Shown piece after piece: positions 37,577 to 49,090 of a stretch of 64,000 nt of DNA; positions within the stretch are counted from its first letter, which is position 1, and each line of letters starts with the position of its first letter. The position numbers and the translations under genes are program-made. The notes below the pieces were generated by a model. The model made no database searches, was not told the origin of the DNA, and saw only the letters and a list, made by a program, of their open reading frames with translations. This stretch comes from Progne subis subis (lineage: Eukaryota > Chordata > Aves > Passeriformes > Hirundinidae): the NCBI GenBank assembly GCA_022316685.1, contig JAKJHU010000107.1:1693306-1757305 (forward strand), in the 5' to 3' direction.

Positions 37577-38060
37577 GATGATTCCCTGCCCTGCCACCCT
37601 TCTGGCTGGACACATGTCCCATGCCCTTTGCTATGCAAAGAATTGGCAGTCAAAGGCCTCTTTCCTGGAGATCCAGCATCCAGAGCTCCGTGCACAGCTC
37701 CTGCTCTCTGGGTGACAGGCAATTCCAGCCGCAGAAGATCACAACCACTGACTCAAGAAACCCGCCCACTCAAAAGAAGAGAAAGACTGAGCATGGAACT
37801 AATTAGCATGAAAAGTGGGAGGACCATTCAACTGGTAGAAGGCAGAACAATAATTAATAAGAAAACTAGATAACTTTGTAGCAAATGAACCATGATTTCT
37901 GTTTTTGCAAGAATGTTTGGAGTGCAAAGTTTTGAGAATTGGCATGCTAGCTTTATGGGTTTATCACCTAGAACCTATCTCTCGACAAATATAAAATAAA
38001 CAAATACCTGGGCTCTGCATGTGAGACTGGCTTATTGCACACTGGGTGATGAATCCCTCT
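37577..38060 (+). mobile_element. solo LTR, plus orientation, ends approximate
   Basis: The block starts tgatgattccctgccctg and is richer in G, C and CpG than its surroundings. It carries AATAAA at 37995-38000, followed by 'cctgggctctgcatgtgaga' and 'actgggtgatgaatccc', an arrangement like the R/U5 of bird ERVL-type LTRs. I found no unambiguous TSD, so both ends are uncertain by tens of bases. No coding capacity. Overlapping small frames at 37621-37873 are not genes. Confidence 0.65.
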
Positions 38061-38759
38061 TTTAAGAACAACAGCTTTAGCTGATACTCTCCTAGGAATG
38101 TTGCTATATTATATAGCAACCAGATATGATTCTTCCACAAGTTAACTTATCTGACATCATTAATTAGCTTATGAAATAATCAGAGTAGATTCTGCATGCT
38201 AGTTTATGTCTACCATCACATTTCCTTTTTTTTTAAAATATTCCAAAAATGCTGCCATAACTCCTTTCCAGTTATATTGCTCGGTTTGAATAAAAAAAAT
38301 CTATGCTAAGTATATAAATGTTTTGCTAAGTGCAGTCTTTCTCTTTGACTTTTGAAGAAAGGCTGTAGGTACCTTTCATCAGGAAAGATTTTAAGATCTC
38401 AATAAGGCACACAAATGTGAAAAATCTGAGTATGTGAGAAGTCTGAGCAAGGCATGTACACAATAATTCAGAACAATGCACCTAAATACTAAATGATGGC
38501 AGCATTTAAGACGAAGTACCATTGACTAGCTTTGACAGCTGCCCACTATGGAATACTAACTTGCATCTCCAGGAGTAATATATGCCTTGTTGAAAGATTA
38601 CATAAGTTGTTGAAAAACTGAATCACTTGGGAAAGCTGGTGAGTCATAAAGAAATTAACTCAGTTTTAGTGCTGTACCTCAAGGAGTTAATGTGACCTAG
38701 AAATGCACAAAAGTAGTGAATGTGAACAAAGTAATTTTACCTCTATTACAGTGATATGG

Positions 38760-39363
38760 TGCTGGAGCTGGCTAGCTCTTCCCAAGCACCATGCCAGGAG
38801 AGGGACACACCTTGAGAGCAGGTTGACCTGTAGTGTGTCTTAGAGCTATTGCTCTACAGTACTTGTGCTATTAAAAGGTGCACAGCAGAGGCAAAGGAGG
38901 AGAGGGAGATCTTCAGTATGGTATCCAGGGAAAGATTTATTCTCTGAAGGGTTCAGAGATTGAAGACCCTGAACAAGAGCGTGCAAGAGTTTTTAAACTG
39001 GGGAGGTTTTAGGGGAGGGTACAAATCTTTAACCAGTGGGAAGAACAGGGGAGGAGTGGAAGGTGAGATTTACATTTAACAAACAACTGGGAAAAACATG
39101 GGGAGGAGAGTAGGTCACATGGACCAATGTGGCGTTAAAGATTAGGGACTTTCCAAAGGGAAGGTTCAAACAGTGGGTTGGCATGAGGGAGGATTGACAA
39201 CCAGGTAAGGTGACAGGCAGGGTACATTCTAGAATACGGGCAGGTTAGGGTATGATTGATAACAGGGTAGGAGGGTACAAACAAGGAACAAACCATCAAC
39301 ATGGGGACAACAGAACAAACCATTAGAAAGAAAACACACAACAATACAGGACTGGAGAGAACA
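38760..39363 (-). mobile_element. solo LTR, minus orientation, ends approximate
   Basis: A purine-rich block on the plus strand has a minus-strand AATAAA (plus tttatt at 38936-38941). Taking TG at 38760 and CA at 39363 gives a 604-bp LTR with U5 of reasonable length, but flanking hexamers match only 4 of 6 (atatgg, atatca). An alternative pair, aggagg at 38895-38900 and 39392-39397, is perfect but gives a left end without TG and almost no U5. The LTR nature is supported by layout; the ends are not settled. The 85-codon minus frame at 39135-39392 is non-coding. Confidence 0.58.
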
Positions 39364-39539
39364 ATATCAGGATAGACAATTGAAAAATACAAGGAGGGAA
39401 ACTACTGGCTGGATATTAATTTTGCAGAAAAGAGCTACTGTAAATGAGTGAAGGACTGTGCTGTTGTAAAAATCGAGTATGTTACTATAACATATAACAA
39501 GATTGTGAAGAAATCCTTACATTCTAATTAGCATTAGGA

Positions 39540-39775
39540 AGATCTTACTTGAAGTATTTTAGTTAGAGGGTTTACTTTCTAGTAGTAAAGACAGGAAAGG
39601 GTTGGAATAGATTGGATAGAAAGGTATAGACTCTCCAGTGGTAGAAATTTTTAAGAACAAATCAGATAAACCTGGATCAAGAATGTGTACAGCTCATCCT
39701 GCCCTGAAGTAGTGGATGAATTAGACAAATTTGCTTAGTATCTTCCTAGCCCTATTTTGTATGAATACTATGAAT
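39540..39775 (+). mobile_element. old CR1 LINE 3' end
   Basis: Diverged CR1 landmarks in order: 'tggatagaaaggtatagact', 'aaatttttaagaacaaatca', 'gataaacctggatcaagaat', 'ctcatcctgccctgaagtag', 'ggatgaattagacaa' and a terminal 'agccctattttgtatgaata'. It is a different, older CR1 subfamily than the copies at 23-27 kb. Confidence 0.8.
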
Positions 39776-40929
39776 TTTGCAATAATATGAATAAAACATA
39801 CAGTTCCTGATAGGATGTGAAATAGGAGGAAGTATAGAAAAGCTGAAAAATTTAGGCTCAAAAAGCCATGTTTTAATAAGACATTTAAAAGAGTTTAGGC
39901 TTCTGTTCCAAAGAAGTTGAAAAGTATCTTGATTATTTGAGGCTGAGGAAAAATGCACTCGTAGAGAAAATGTTGATTCAGAAACTATCCTTAGTTGGGG
40001 AAACATAACAAAAAATTCCTCTTTAGAAACTAGACTGGAAATAATGCCGAGGTGTCAAAAAGATGTTAACCACTGTGACAAACAAGAGAAAGCCCACAGC
40101 ATGACTGGAGGAAGAGACCTTTCTGAAAGACGCATTTTGGGGGAAGTTTGCCAGCAAGGACACAATATGTAAATATGGGAAAAGTAGTGGTGTGTTGGCA
40201 TGAGAGGTTAGGTTGGATAACCTAATAGTCCTTTCCAAATTTCTATGATAATTAACCTATGTAATCCTTCTCTGAAATGCCTTGGTGTATTCAAAGCTTG
40301 ATGTTTGATTTTCTGAACAATCTTTAAGACTATAGAAATATCAACAGCACCTCAAATACCAGCTTTTTGCTAGGAACAGAAGGAAAAAAAAAGAAAGGAT
40401 CAAAGGCCTTTCTGCCAGAAATGTACTACAGTTTGATAGTTTCTATCTTGTAGATGGAATATGTCAATCCTAATTCACAGATCATAAAATAACTATTTTC
40501 TGTGTATGGAACAATTTTTTTTGTGAAGAAACAAAAAGTCCACATGCTTGCAAGGCAAGGTATGTAAATTGCCTTGAAATTGCCAATATTTAACAGATTA
40601 TATTTGAACTTTTATTCTGGTTGCTGAGCATGGGCCTCGTTATATGGAAGATGAAATTGAGCTCAGAAGAGTAAAAAAATTAGGAAATCACCTGTTATTG
40701 ACATTGGTTTCACTATCATATCAAATGTTTGTGTTTCCCAGGATTAGGACCCTATATTTTATGTTCATCTTCCTGGAAATATCTCTCTAAATCTAATTAG
40801 TCTTTAGCTTGGAAATGACAGCAGGGGATCTATTCTTTCTGAAAAACAGAAAATAAGCTCACATCTGTTTTCTCTCCAAATTAGCAGAGCTCTCTGCTTA
40901 ACAGAAATAAAAATTAGTGATGAATCTTG
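39776..40929. other. unique DNA with a possible decayed CR1 tail
   Basis: Only a ~45-bp CR1-like ending (ggttggataacctaatagtc through ctatgataat, 40210-40250) is suggestive. Upstream of it nothing aligns with CR1 by eye. No gene was recognised. Confidence 0.35.
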
Positions 40930-41036
40930 TCCTCAAAAAGCAAAAACAAAACAGAAGGAAACAAAAACCCAAACAAACCCAAAAACCTCTCACAAAAACA
41001 ACTAACAAAAAAACCCACAAAATAAAAACAACAAGG
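40930..41036 (+). repeat. A-rich (caaaa/aaaacc) low-complexity tract
   Basis: About 100 bp consist almost entirely of A and C in units such as acaaaacag, aaaaaccc and aaaacaac. The composition is like the larger tract at 48.8 kb. Confidence 0.8.
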
Positions 41037-42246
41037 TATCTAAGCTATATCTTTACACAATTTTCAATTCTTACATTTTCTGCATTTTAGGCATAGTTAC
41101 ATTTTTCTTCCCAGTTTGTCCATGGGGGTGCAATTGGAAGCACACTCTTCCAGAAAAAGATGTTTTTTAAATGAAAGTTTGTCACATCCCCCCCTCATGA
41201 ATATATTTATTAAGTCAATATTCCTATAGACTCTCAAACCTTCAAAAAATTCTGAATACTGTTGGTTAAGAATTCAATGGTCACTTATAGAAAGGATGCC
41301 ATTGTGATTCAAACTCTGTTGGGTAATGCAAGAGAAATAGAAAATCAGACAGAGAAGAAACAGTCCTTATAAACTGAAAGAAAATACAAACACATGCAAC
41401 AATCTATAGCAAAGAGATTGTATGAATGTTTATGAAATGTAATAACACCTGCTGCCATTGCACACAGAAAACTGATAACTAAAAAATGTGCAGAATCTCA
41501 AGGGAATAGTCAGATACTTTTTGACTTTATAAGGTTTTTGACAAATAAAGGCCCACTACTACCTCCACGTGTCACAAATTTAGGTCTCAGCCCTAATTAA
41601 TCTGCCCTGATTTTATCTTTCTTTGCTGTGCATAAGTTTTTGTTCCAATTACAGTATCATTGTTTATATAGCTCAGTAAAAACTCTTATTTTATGAATTT
41701 GCCAGGACAGATTATTTACATTGCTTTTCCTCTAAAAGCATGTCAAACAAGCCCAGTGAAATTCCGCATGCATATTTGATGCCTATGTATCTCTCCATTA
41801 ACAGGAAGCAACTGTTTCTGATAATTTAGAAGCAATACAACTACAGTAAACCCAGAAAATATATTTCAGTTTCTCTACAGAGCTTCTTTTACTTCTTAAA
41901 GCAAGAAAAGGATCCAAGACTTGCTCCCCAACCAAGACCTACAAAAGAAGAACACCCAGAGCAATGGGCGAGGGAGATGAGCTATGAGCTCCAGGAGCAA
42001 TGCAGGTTGTGATTGCCCACAGCTGCTGCAAGGAAGCTGATCGTACCTCAGCGCAAAGGTCGCCTGAAGGTAGCTTTTGTTTTTACTAAACTGCCAATCC
42101 ATCAGCAGATGGACTATCAGGAGAGCAAATGTCCCTGAGTTCATTAGGGAATATGAATATTTAGTGGAGTTAGGTCAGTGTGAGGAAGAGGGGGAATAGT
42201 GGCTCCACTTAATATGGAATATAACGTCCTAAATAGCAAAAATATT
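41037..42246. other. unique DNA with one GC/CpG-richer patch
   Basis: No gene was recognised. A patch at about 41920-42080 is less AT-rich and contains several CpG sites. It lies in an 82-codon minus frame (41896-42144) without known motifs. It could be an unrecognised repeat or a conserved element. Confidence 0.4.
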
Positions 42247-42408
42247 TAGAATCATAGAATAGTTTGAGTTGGATTATTAAGCATTTTTAAGTTCTAATCC
42301 ACCTGCCATGGCCAGGGACACCTTCCACTAAATCAGGTCACACAGAGCCCCATATGGCCTTGAACACTTTCAGGGATGAGCCATCCACTCCTGGGAAACC
42401 TGTTCCAA
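42247..42408 (-). mobile_element. CR1 LINE 3' end, antisense
   Basis: It begins with the antisense CR1 terminus 'agaatcatagaatagtttga', then 'cacctgccatggccagggac', 'aggtcacacagagccccat', 'ggccttgaacactttcaggg' and 'gggaaacctgttcca'. It ends where the next LTR begins, at a position where CR1 normally continues, so the LTR probably interrupted or replaced the rest. Confidence 0.88.
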
Positions 42409-42856
42409 TGTGAGAGGGAAGATGTGTGCTAATGTGTTTAGAAATAGTTCCGTGGGTGAAGGTATAGGTGTTAATGTCTTTGAAATGAGTCTTAAAGCCT
42501 TTACTAACTTTGGGCAGCAGGTTTGTTACCGAGCCCAGACAGCTTGGCTCCTGAGATAGGGAAGCGCATCTGCACAAGCCTGAATTTCTGAGCTTTGGGG
42601 TAAAATGACAAGTTCAAGGGGGGAATATGTGGAAGGCAGTTCAGGAAGGCTGTACCTTCCTAGTGCCTCAGCCAATGGGGAAAGGAGGAGGGCAACACGT
42701 GGCCAGGAGTTTGGGACAAAAGGGGGCTGCGTCCTCCAAACATCGAGAGACAAAGTTCCACTGGCATATGTCCGAGTGGACTCTGTCCCTTTATCTGAAT
42801 AAAGCTGCAGGACTCCTCTGCCTCCTTTATGGATACTGGCTTTTCATGGCATAATT
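42408..42856 (+). mobile_element. solo LTR, plus orientation (ERVL-like), ends approximate
   Basis: The block starts (a)tgtgagaggg directly after CR1 sequence and has AATAAA at 42798-42803 followed by 'gctgcaggactcctctgcct'. A 5-bp direct repeat ttcca (42403-42407 and 42857-42861) could be the TSD, and 5 bp is the usual ERVL duplication. The right terminal CA is not obvious, so the right end may be a few bases off. Open frames on both strands (42526-42866) are non-coding. Confidence 0.65.
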
Positions 42857-43583
42857 TTCCACACAAATGTCTTTTTAGAGGAAAGCAACAAAATTGAGCT
42901 TGTTTCAGCCCATATTTTTTTTTCTGGTTGAGTATGACTGAGCTGTATTTTGAGATCTCTATATGTTTTGCTAAATGTAACTTACATTTCTAGTTGTACA
43001 TTTTGTATCACACTGCTAAAGACATACAATGAAACATCAGTTGTCTTGAAATAAGTAAATTTGATATGAAACCTGAGTCAGAGCGTTTTGGCATTGCTAA
43101 AACAGCTCTTGCTGTTTCCGAATGTGAGATGCTGTGTGATGTTGTGACTATGGGACTGTTTATTTTAATTTGTAGCTGCATTATTTCTCTTATTCTATAC
43201 ATAAAAGACAATAGCTTTATAAGGATATGAGGTGCTAGAGAAAACATAAAATTCAGTATTTCACTGGTTGGGTGGGCAGGGCAGAGAAGCAGCCTTGGAG
43301 GAAGGGAGGTAGTGCCAGCTGGGAAAGGTTGGAAGTAAGTTAGGAGAGCAAGAGGAGGAGAAGAGAGGAAAGGATGTGTCTCCCCACACTGAGCTGGCCA
43401 GGGCTGCAGCCAGCAGCCGATGTGCTCAGGGACAGATTGCTCTTCACTGTGGTACTTAATGTTGTGTTGGGACTGGTCATCAGCAGTAAGCACAGTCATC
43501 ATGCTGGAATTTTGTGAAGTTTACCCTGAAAATTCAGCAAGAGCTTCATGTGTTGCTCCCATCACATTAATCTGTAACTTTTA

Positions 43584-43586
<3 letters not shown>
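42857..43586. other. unique DNA containing the longest minus-strand open frame outside repeats
   Basis: The minus frame at 43008-43502 has 164 codons but no recognisable family, no start context and a Ser/Leu/Pro-rich middle that reflects the purine-rich plus strand at 43270-43370. I regard it as probably non-coding. Confidence 0.4.

Positions 43587-43623
<37 letters not shown>
43587..43623. repeat. (TA)18 microsatellite
   Basis: About 18 uninterrupted TA dinucleotides. Confidence 0.97.
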
Positions 43624-43626
<3 letters not shown>

Positions 43627-43828
43627 TTTGCAAGAAGGTTTTCTGTGTTCTGATGAAGATTGAGGCATTAAATTTGAAGAATTAGGGATTTTAGGAAAGT
43701 TAAGATAATAGTTGCTGAATTAGCTGAAGTAGATAGATAAGCTTTGCTTGCAGTTAACAGAAGCTAGATCTTAGATCCCAGATTTAGTAACTCATTGCTT
43801 GTCAGCTTTATGTTTATGTAGCTGTGCT

Positions 43829-44277
43829 TGTAACAAAAAGCAAAATGTGGTAAATAGGACATAAAATAGCTTCAGACTTCCTGCTTAAAGAACCCACTGA
43901 ACACAGGAAACTATAAGTTCTACCAAGGATTCGTCACATATGCATTGAAAAGGTAGAAAGAACGAGGAAGACTCATCTTACTACCTCGTTTCTAGTGACT
44001 CCTCCAAAGAACAGACCCCCGACTCATTTTAGGAAACAAACTACACATGCTTAATAGCCTTTTTGCCGATAACCTGCAGATGCTGTAGCTGTCATGGTCC
44101 TTCAGTGCACTTCATACCATCAGCTGATAACTGCTACATAGCCTCATTCTTTGTAGCAGGACTGAGCCCCGAACCCTGTTCCTTCGCCTAGCTGATCTGT
44201 GGAGGACAACACAAACAGCAGCTGCAAAATGCTTTGTCAACCTGTATATGGCCCTTCTTAAGGATTATCAACCACTT
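43829..44277. repeat. possible unidentified interspersed repeat
   Basis: A ~450-bp block holds clearly more CpG sites than its surroundings (for example in gattcgtcac, aacgaggaag, acctcgtttc, cccccgactc, tgccgataac, ccttcgcct). An 8-bp direct repeat tgtgcttg occurs at 43823-43830 and 44278-44285. If the repeat is a TSD the insert could be an LTR beginning TGTAAC or an element with an 8-bp duplication. However, no CA end, no AATAAA and no terminal inverted repeat is visible. Confidence 0.4.
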
Positions 44278-44285
44278 TGTGCTTG

Positions 44286-45819
44286 GATTACATCCAAGAA
44301 AGACAGAAATTCTAGATAAGTAATTTTCAGAGCCTGGTGGTAGTATTTTTTCCCTAGCAGGGAGCAGTAAATTTTATAATTGTTTTTATTTTAATTCTTT
44401 CTTTTTTTTGACTCATTCAGGTGACACTTCTTGATGTGCCTATGTTTGTTTTGCCCTTGCTAGTCTTTCCTGCTGCTGCTGACTCAGAGGTACAAGAGTA
44501 GATTTGATTGATCTTCATCAGGTATTAAATACAAGTCAGCAATTTGTGCTTGGAGTGGGGAAGAAACTCATACCTACTACATGAACTGTTAAAAGGAGAA
44601 TGCTGTTGCTGGAAAGTTAGTTTAGTATATTTTAATATAATGATGAAGACCAGAGTCAAGTTTAGCTCTGAAATGTGGGAGGAGAGTGACATAAACAAGG
44701 AAACTTATGAATTGTCTTGACACTGTTATTAATTTTTGAGAAAAGTAGGACTCTTTTTAGTGGAGTAATTAGCCCTTCTGTATAGGCATGGCAAAATGTC
44801 AAGATACTCAGTGTCAGCAGGTTTTTCAGACCTTGCATTCCTATTTTGTTTCAGCCTGGGAAAATCTATACCTGTCCATAGTTTAAGCTCAGTTATGGTT
44901 ATTCAGGCAACTTTCAATGGGTAAATCTTCCTTATCACTTAGAAACCCTTGATAGTTTTCTAGAAACATGAACACAAGATAGCAGAGTGAAGAAATAAAT
45001 CTGCAAGAAGAAAGCATCATCATGGAGAAGCGGTGCCAGTGGTTCAGACCACTGTGCTTCCAGTAAGCAGTGGGGCTGATATCTGGAGCTGAAGGCAGAG
45101 AGAGAGCATAAAAAGGAGCAGATCAAGGGCATGCTTATCTTGTTACAGTTCCTGCATATCTTGCCAAAAGAGCTGGGTCTGGAAACATGGTCTAGGTAGA
45201 TGCATCCAGGCAACTGTTCCAGCATAAGATTTCCATCTGGGACCACTCAGAACCTGGATGAAAGCTTTTATCTCTAAGGCAGCAAGGAAATAACAGAAAT
45301 GTCCCTTTTGACTTGTTGCAGTGATAATGATTTGTCTATACTAAGCCTTTAATATTTTGCCATTTCAGTTTTTTCCCAAAATGCACTCACCTGCATTTTT
45401 TACAGGATCAGCTCAGAGTTGTAGGGAATGATAATCCAATGCGGGATTTTCTGAATGGATGATAATGATGAGCTGTGAAAGCATCAGGAACCCATGAGAT
45501 CCCCATTACTTACACATACTGAAGTAGGTCAGCCTAAGTGCCTACAAGAGGCTTTCTTTTACCTGCCAGATGGGAACTGGAGGACTGATGATACCATGAA
45601 TTATGCTAAAAAGTGGAAGAAGGTGCAGCATAAAAGGGGAAAGCTTAAGGCTCAGACATGCCAGCTTGTCACCAGTCAGCAAGTAAGGTAACTCAAATCT
45701 ACAAGTGCACTTTGATGAAAACTTAAAAATAATATGATTAATTCTACTTTATCAACTAAAGAAAAAAAGAAAAGAAAAGAAACTTAATTTTCCCTAAAAT
45801 TCCTGTGGAAAACAAAATA
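44286..45819. other. unique DNA
   Basis: No gene was recognised. A 103-codon minus frame (44935-45246) and a 65-codon plus frame (45494-45691) lack family signatures. Confidence 0.45.
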
Positions 45820-45825
45820 TAATTT

Positions 45826-46523
45826 TGTCGCAGTGTCCCTCACGCCTGACAGGCATTGACCACAGGCTGGCTCAGTCCTGCACTGCAGCTAATGCGCATT
45901 GGTCGGGGTTGCAGGCAGGGCAAGCAACCTCCTCCCTGTGGGTCTTGGTTCCCCACCGGCGCCTGGACCTGATGGTGTCACGACTACAGTGACGGACAAA
46001 GGGTCAACTCTCTCTTGAGCAGGGTTAAAGGTGGTTTATTAAAGGGGAGTCGGGCAAAGAGCTCTGCCTCTGACCATGCTGCCCAGAGAGAACATTTGGA
46101 ACAGGGCTGCCCGAACTTATAAACGGGGGAGGATCCAGGGGTAGCGACAACAGGTCAGCGAATCAGGGAATATGGGTGTGTAACAGGGGGTGTTGACTTT
46201 TAACCATCAGACCAATCACAAGATGGAGAAGGGGATTTCCCAGGCACCAGCCTATCACTCGACACCTCCTTTGGATCTTTCCAGAATCCAGGAAGGGTCC
46301 CGAAGTGACAGACAGGGCGCCCAAGAGGAGAGAGAGAGGATTGACAAGGACAGGTGAGGGAGTGGGGTGATTGACATAAAACGACTGGTTATATAACAAA
46401 CTCATAGGGGGGAAACCATTACAGAAAACAGGGGCACAGTGGAATGTACCATTACAAAAAACTTCTTATAAAACTTACAAAAATTACTTCACAACTTAAT
46501 AAAACAACTCTTGCACCACCACA
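45826..46523 (-). mobile_element. solo LTR, family alpha
   Basis: A 698-bp LTR with intact TG...CA ends and a 6-bp TSD matching at five of six bases (taattt at 45820-45825; ttattt at 46524-46529). It is colinear over its full length with the nested copy at 20804-21499. Minus-strand signals are a TATA-like TTTATAAG (plus ttataaac at 46117-46124) and AATAAA (plus tttatt at 46035-46040). The intact TG here shows that the TA at the same end of the other copy is a mutation. It lies directly against a CR1 fragment. Confidence 0.92.
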
Positions 46524-46529
46524 TTATTT

Positions 46530-47325
46530 GTATTTGTTTCAGGCCTACAGGGAAGCTGGAGAGGGACTATTTGTCAGAAAATACTGTAATAGGACAAGGG
46601 AATGGATACAAAATTGAAAGAAGGGAAATTTAGGTTCGATACTAGGAAGAAATTTTTTACTGTGAGGATAGACACTGGAACAAGTTGTTCAGTGTTACTG
46701 AAGAGGTTATATTTCTTTCAAAAGGAGTCTCTGCAGCACTGGAGGAAAATGTTGGGACCTAATCAGCAAGAAGGGAGATTTAATCTGTGAAACAGATAGT
46801 AGCGAGCAAGCAAGATCTGAGTCATGTCCATATGTTAGAAAAACAAATTAAAGTTTAAGGCTTGACATGCTTCAGAGATCTCCGACCTGGGGGAAGGAAG
46901 TTAACATAGCTTGGGAAGAAGGATGTCCATGGATAATGGACACAAAGGACGCAGAATTTATAGGCAACAAGGACATTTGGCAGGACTCCCAAGATAAAAA
47001 AGAAACTAATAAAATAGTAACTGTGAAATCAGATCCAAGTGGGTAAAAGGTGATTCTGGTAGGAGGATCTGCAACCACCATGCACCTCAGCACTGAATGT
47101 CAGCTTTCTAACCTAACAAACTGGTTGGAGAGTTTATTTCCTGATTTTTCGTGACACCAGGGAGGAGGATGCTCCAGCCTTGGCATTGTTAAAAGCCAGG
47201 TCAGATAAGAGCTTCAGCAACCTGGTTGAAAGGAAGAAGTCCCTGTCTGTGGCAGGGCAGTTGGGATTGGATGATCTTTAAAGGTCCATTCTAACCCCTT
47301 AACATTCTGTGATTCTATGACCAAA
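46530..47325 (+). mobile_element. CR1 LINE 3' part, interrupted by ~400 bp of unknown sequence
   Basis: The left piece (46530-46762) has 'caggcctacagggaagctgg', 'gtaataggacaagggaatgg', 'aaattgaaagaagggaaatt' and 'actaggaagaaattttttac'. The right piece (about 47160-47325) has 'ggatgctccagccttggcat', 'agcttcagcaacctggttga', 'gtccctgtctgtggcagggc' and ends 'cattctgtgattctatga'. Together they make a normal CR1 3' region in sense orientation. The middle (46763 to about 47159) is not CR1. Confidence 0.87.
46763..47159. other. unidentified insertion inside CR1
   Basis: The segment contains 'agatctccgacctgggggaa' and 'gggtaaaaggtgattctggt' and a 73-codon minus frame (46872-47093). I do not recognise the family and saw no TSD or TG...CA ends. 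It may be a further old retroelement fragment. Confidence 0.4.
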
Positions 47326-48808
47326 TTGCAGTTTCTGTTAAGAAGCGCTCTGCACAAAACATTATGACCTTTCCTGCTTATAAATTTAAGATACAACTAA
47401 ATCCTATAAATTAAATCCTGTGCATTAAAGAAATAAATGCATAGATGTTAATTTTTGCCATATCTGCGGTCTTAGTGAACATTTGTGCTTTTTGTTGACT
47501 AAATGTCTGTGTCATTTTCTTGCACAAGTGGAAGCTGAAAGCTCAGAAAGACTAAGGACATGTTAGACAGTTTTCATTGGGACTTGAAAGGATTTGGAAA
47601 TAAATACTGAACCTGAAAAGCCTGAAAGTGATACATCCAAGAGTGCACATGAGAGGAAGTGTGACATGGAAAGTACTGGCTTAGAAATTATATTTGGCCT
47701 CTCAAACGTACTAAACATTACTCTCAGTAGGTATAGGAACTGGTACCAGGATCTTAAATGCACCATTCTCTAAAACTGATTTAAAATTTGAGCAGACTGA
47801 GAAAAGCCTTGTATTTCAGTATAGATTCAGTTGAAGAAAAGAAATGTGTATTCCTCTATGCTGGGATGAAAGAATGTTTCTCCCATGTGGCATTTTCAGG
47901 TTTGTAATTTCAACTCCACAAGGAAATATCTGTACTTACATCAAATTGGAGTAAGAAAAATATAACCAGTGGTATTCTTTGATCCATTCCATAGTGCCAT
48001 AGCTGTGTGAAGGATCAGTGTGAAATGTGTGACTATTTCTCAAAGATACAGGGTCTAACTGTAGAGATTTGAAGGCTGTAACTCAGGAGTGGGGTTTTTT
48101 TTTTCAGATTTAGAGATCCTTTAAAGGCTCTCTAGTGACCTCTGTGAAGATGGCACCTTCTATAAAACTATGTAATTCTTCCAGCACCCAGCTTAACTGG
48201 CCACAGTCTGATTTTGAACAAACAAACCAGAAATATTTGGGATAAATAAAGCATGCAACCATAACGCAAATACTAGGTGGTAAAGAACTGAAGGTCTCTC
48301 ATGGTATGTGTAATAAGCTGTACATATTGGGAGCACATAAGTTTGTGTACAGGAGAACAGGATGCTGAGGGTGGAACAGAAAGCAGGAAATACTTCTGGT
48401 GCAGGATTTCATAGTAATATGGCCTGATCTGAATGGTATTTGGCATGGCTGTTCTAGGAACCCTAGTTCAGTCCACATCAGCAAATCCACTATCACATCT
48501 GGCACCTCAGTAAAGGACATCAAAACATAAATTATGATGTCATTTTTCCTTCTTGGTCTTTAAAGCAAGAGGATTTTGATTTAAATGTTTTGATTTAAAG
48601 CAAATGACTTTTGATGAAAGACGGAAGCTTGTATTAATCGAAGGATTTCAGTACCTAAGACAAAAGTGGTTCTTACTCATTTGGGGTCATCCTAATGCAT
48701 TATCAGGCAACATTTTTTTTGAGGGTGGGACACAAACCTGATCTTTGTAACTCACATGCTTTATAGAATAGAAAGGAGAAAGTAATTTGGCTAATAATAT
48801 CTAAGAGT
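47326..48808. other. unique DNA
   Basis: No gene or repeat was recognised. The largest frame is 74 codons. Confidence 0.45.
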
Positions 48809-49090
48809 GGCAAAAAACCCCAAACCCAACCCCAAGAAAGCAAAAACCAGATACAAACAAAAACCAAAACCAAACAACAAACAAAAAGTAACAAAAAACA
48901 AAAACCCAACCACAAACAAAAAGTAACAAAAAACAAAAACCCAACCAACCACTACCAACAACATAAAAAACTCAAACAGAAAAAAAAAAACAACAACCCA
49001 AACCCTACCAAACCAAAACCAAACCAAACCAAACCAAACCAAACCAAAAAAAGCCAAAAAAAAATCCAAACAAAAAAAAAATCAAATCCC
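48809..49090 (+). repeat. A/C-rich (AACCA)n-type low-complexity tract
   Basis: About 280 bp are almost free of G and T on the plus strand. Inside is a 31-33 bp unit present twice in tandem (acaaaaagtaacaaaaaaca near 48880 and 48915) and a clean run of about six accaa pentamers (about 49013-49047). The minus frames 48703-48948 and 48791-49069 encode Phe/Val/Leu/Trp/Gly strings that mimic membrane proteins; they are products of the repeat. Confidence 0.92.

Noticed and set aside
38895..39397. Perfect aggagg direct repeat as the TSD of the LTR near 39 kb
   Set aside because: It would leave a left end without TG and almost no U5 after the poly(A) signal; the longer TG...CA solution was preferred, though neither is proven.
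40210..40250. CR1-like 3' terminus
   Set aside because: Only about 45 bp are suggestive and no CR1 body could be aligned upstream by eye; too weak to list as an element.
43008..43502. 164-codon minus-strand open frame
   Set aside because: No family, domain or splice context; composition follows the purine-rich plus strand. Kept only as a note.
46628..46642. ggttcgatac resembling a tRNA B-box
   Set aside because: It lies within the CR1 3' region ('ttaggttcgatactaggaag'), with no A-box or cloverleaf.
48703..49069. Minus-strand frames that look like multi-pass membrane proteins (Phe/Val/Leu/Trp/Gly-rich)
   Set aside because: They are translations of the A/C-rich low-complexity tract and have no non-repetitive part.
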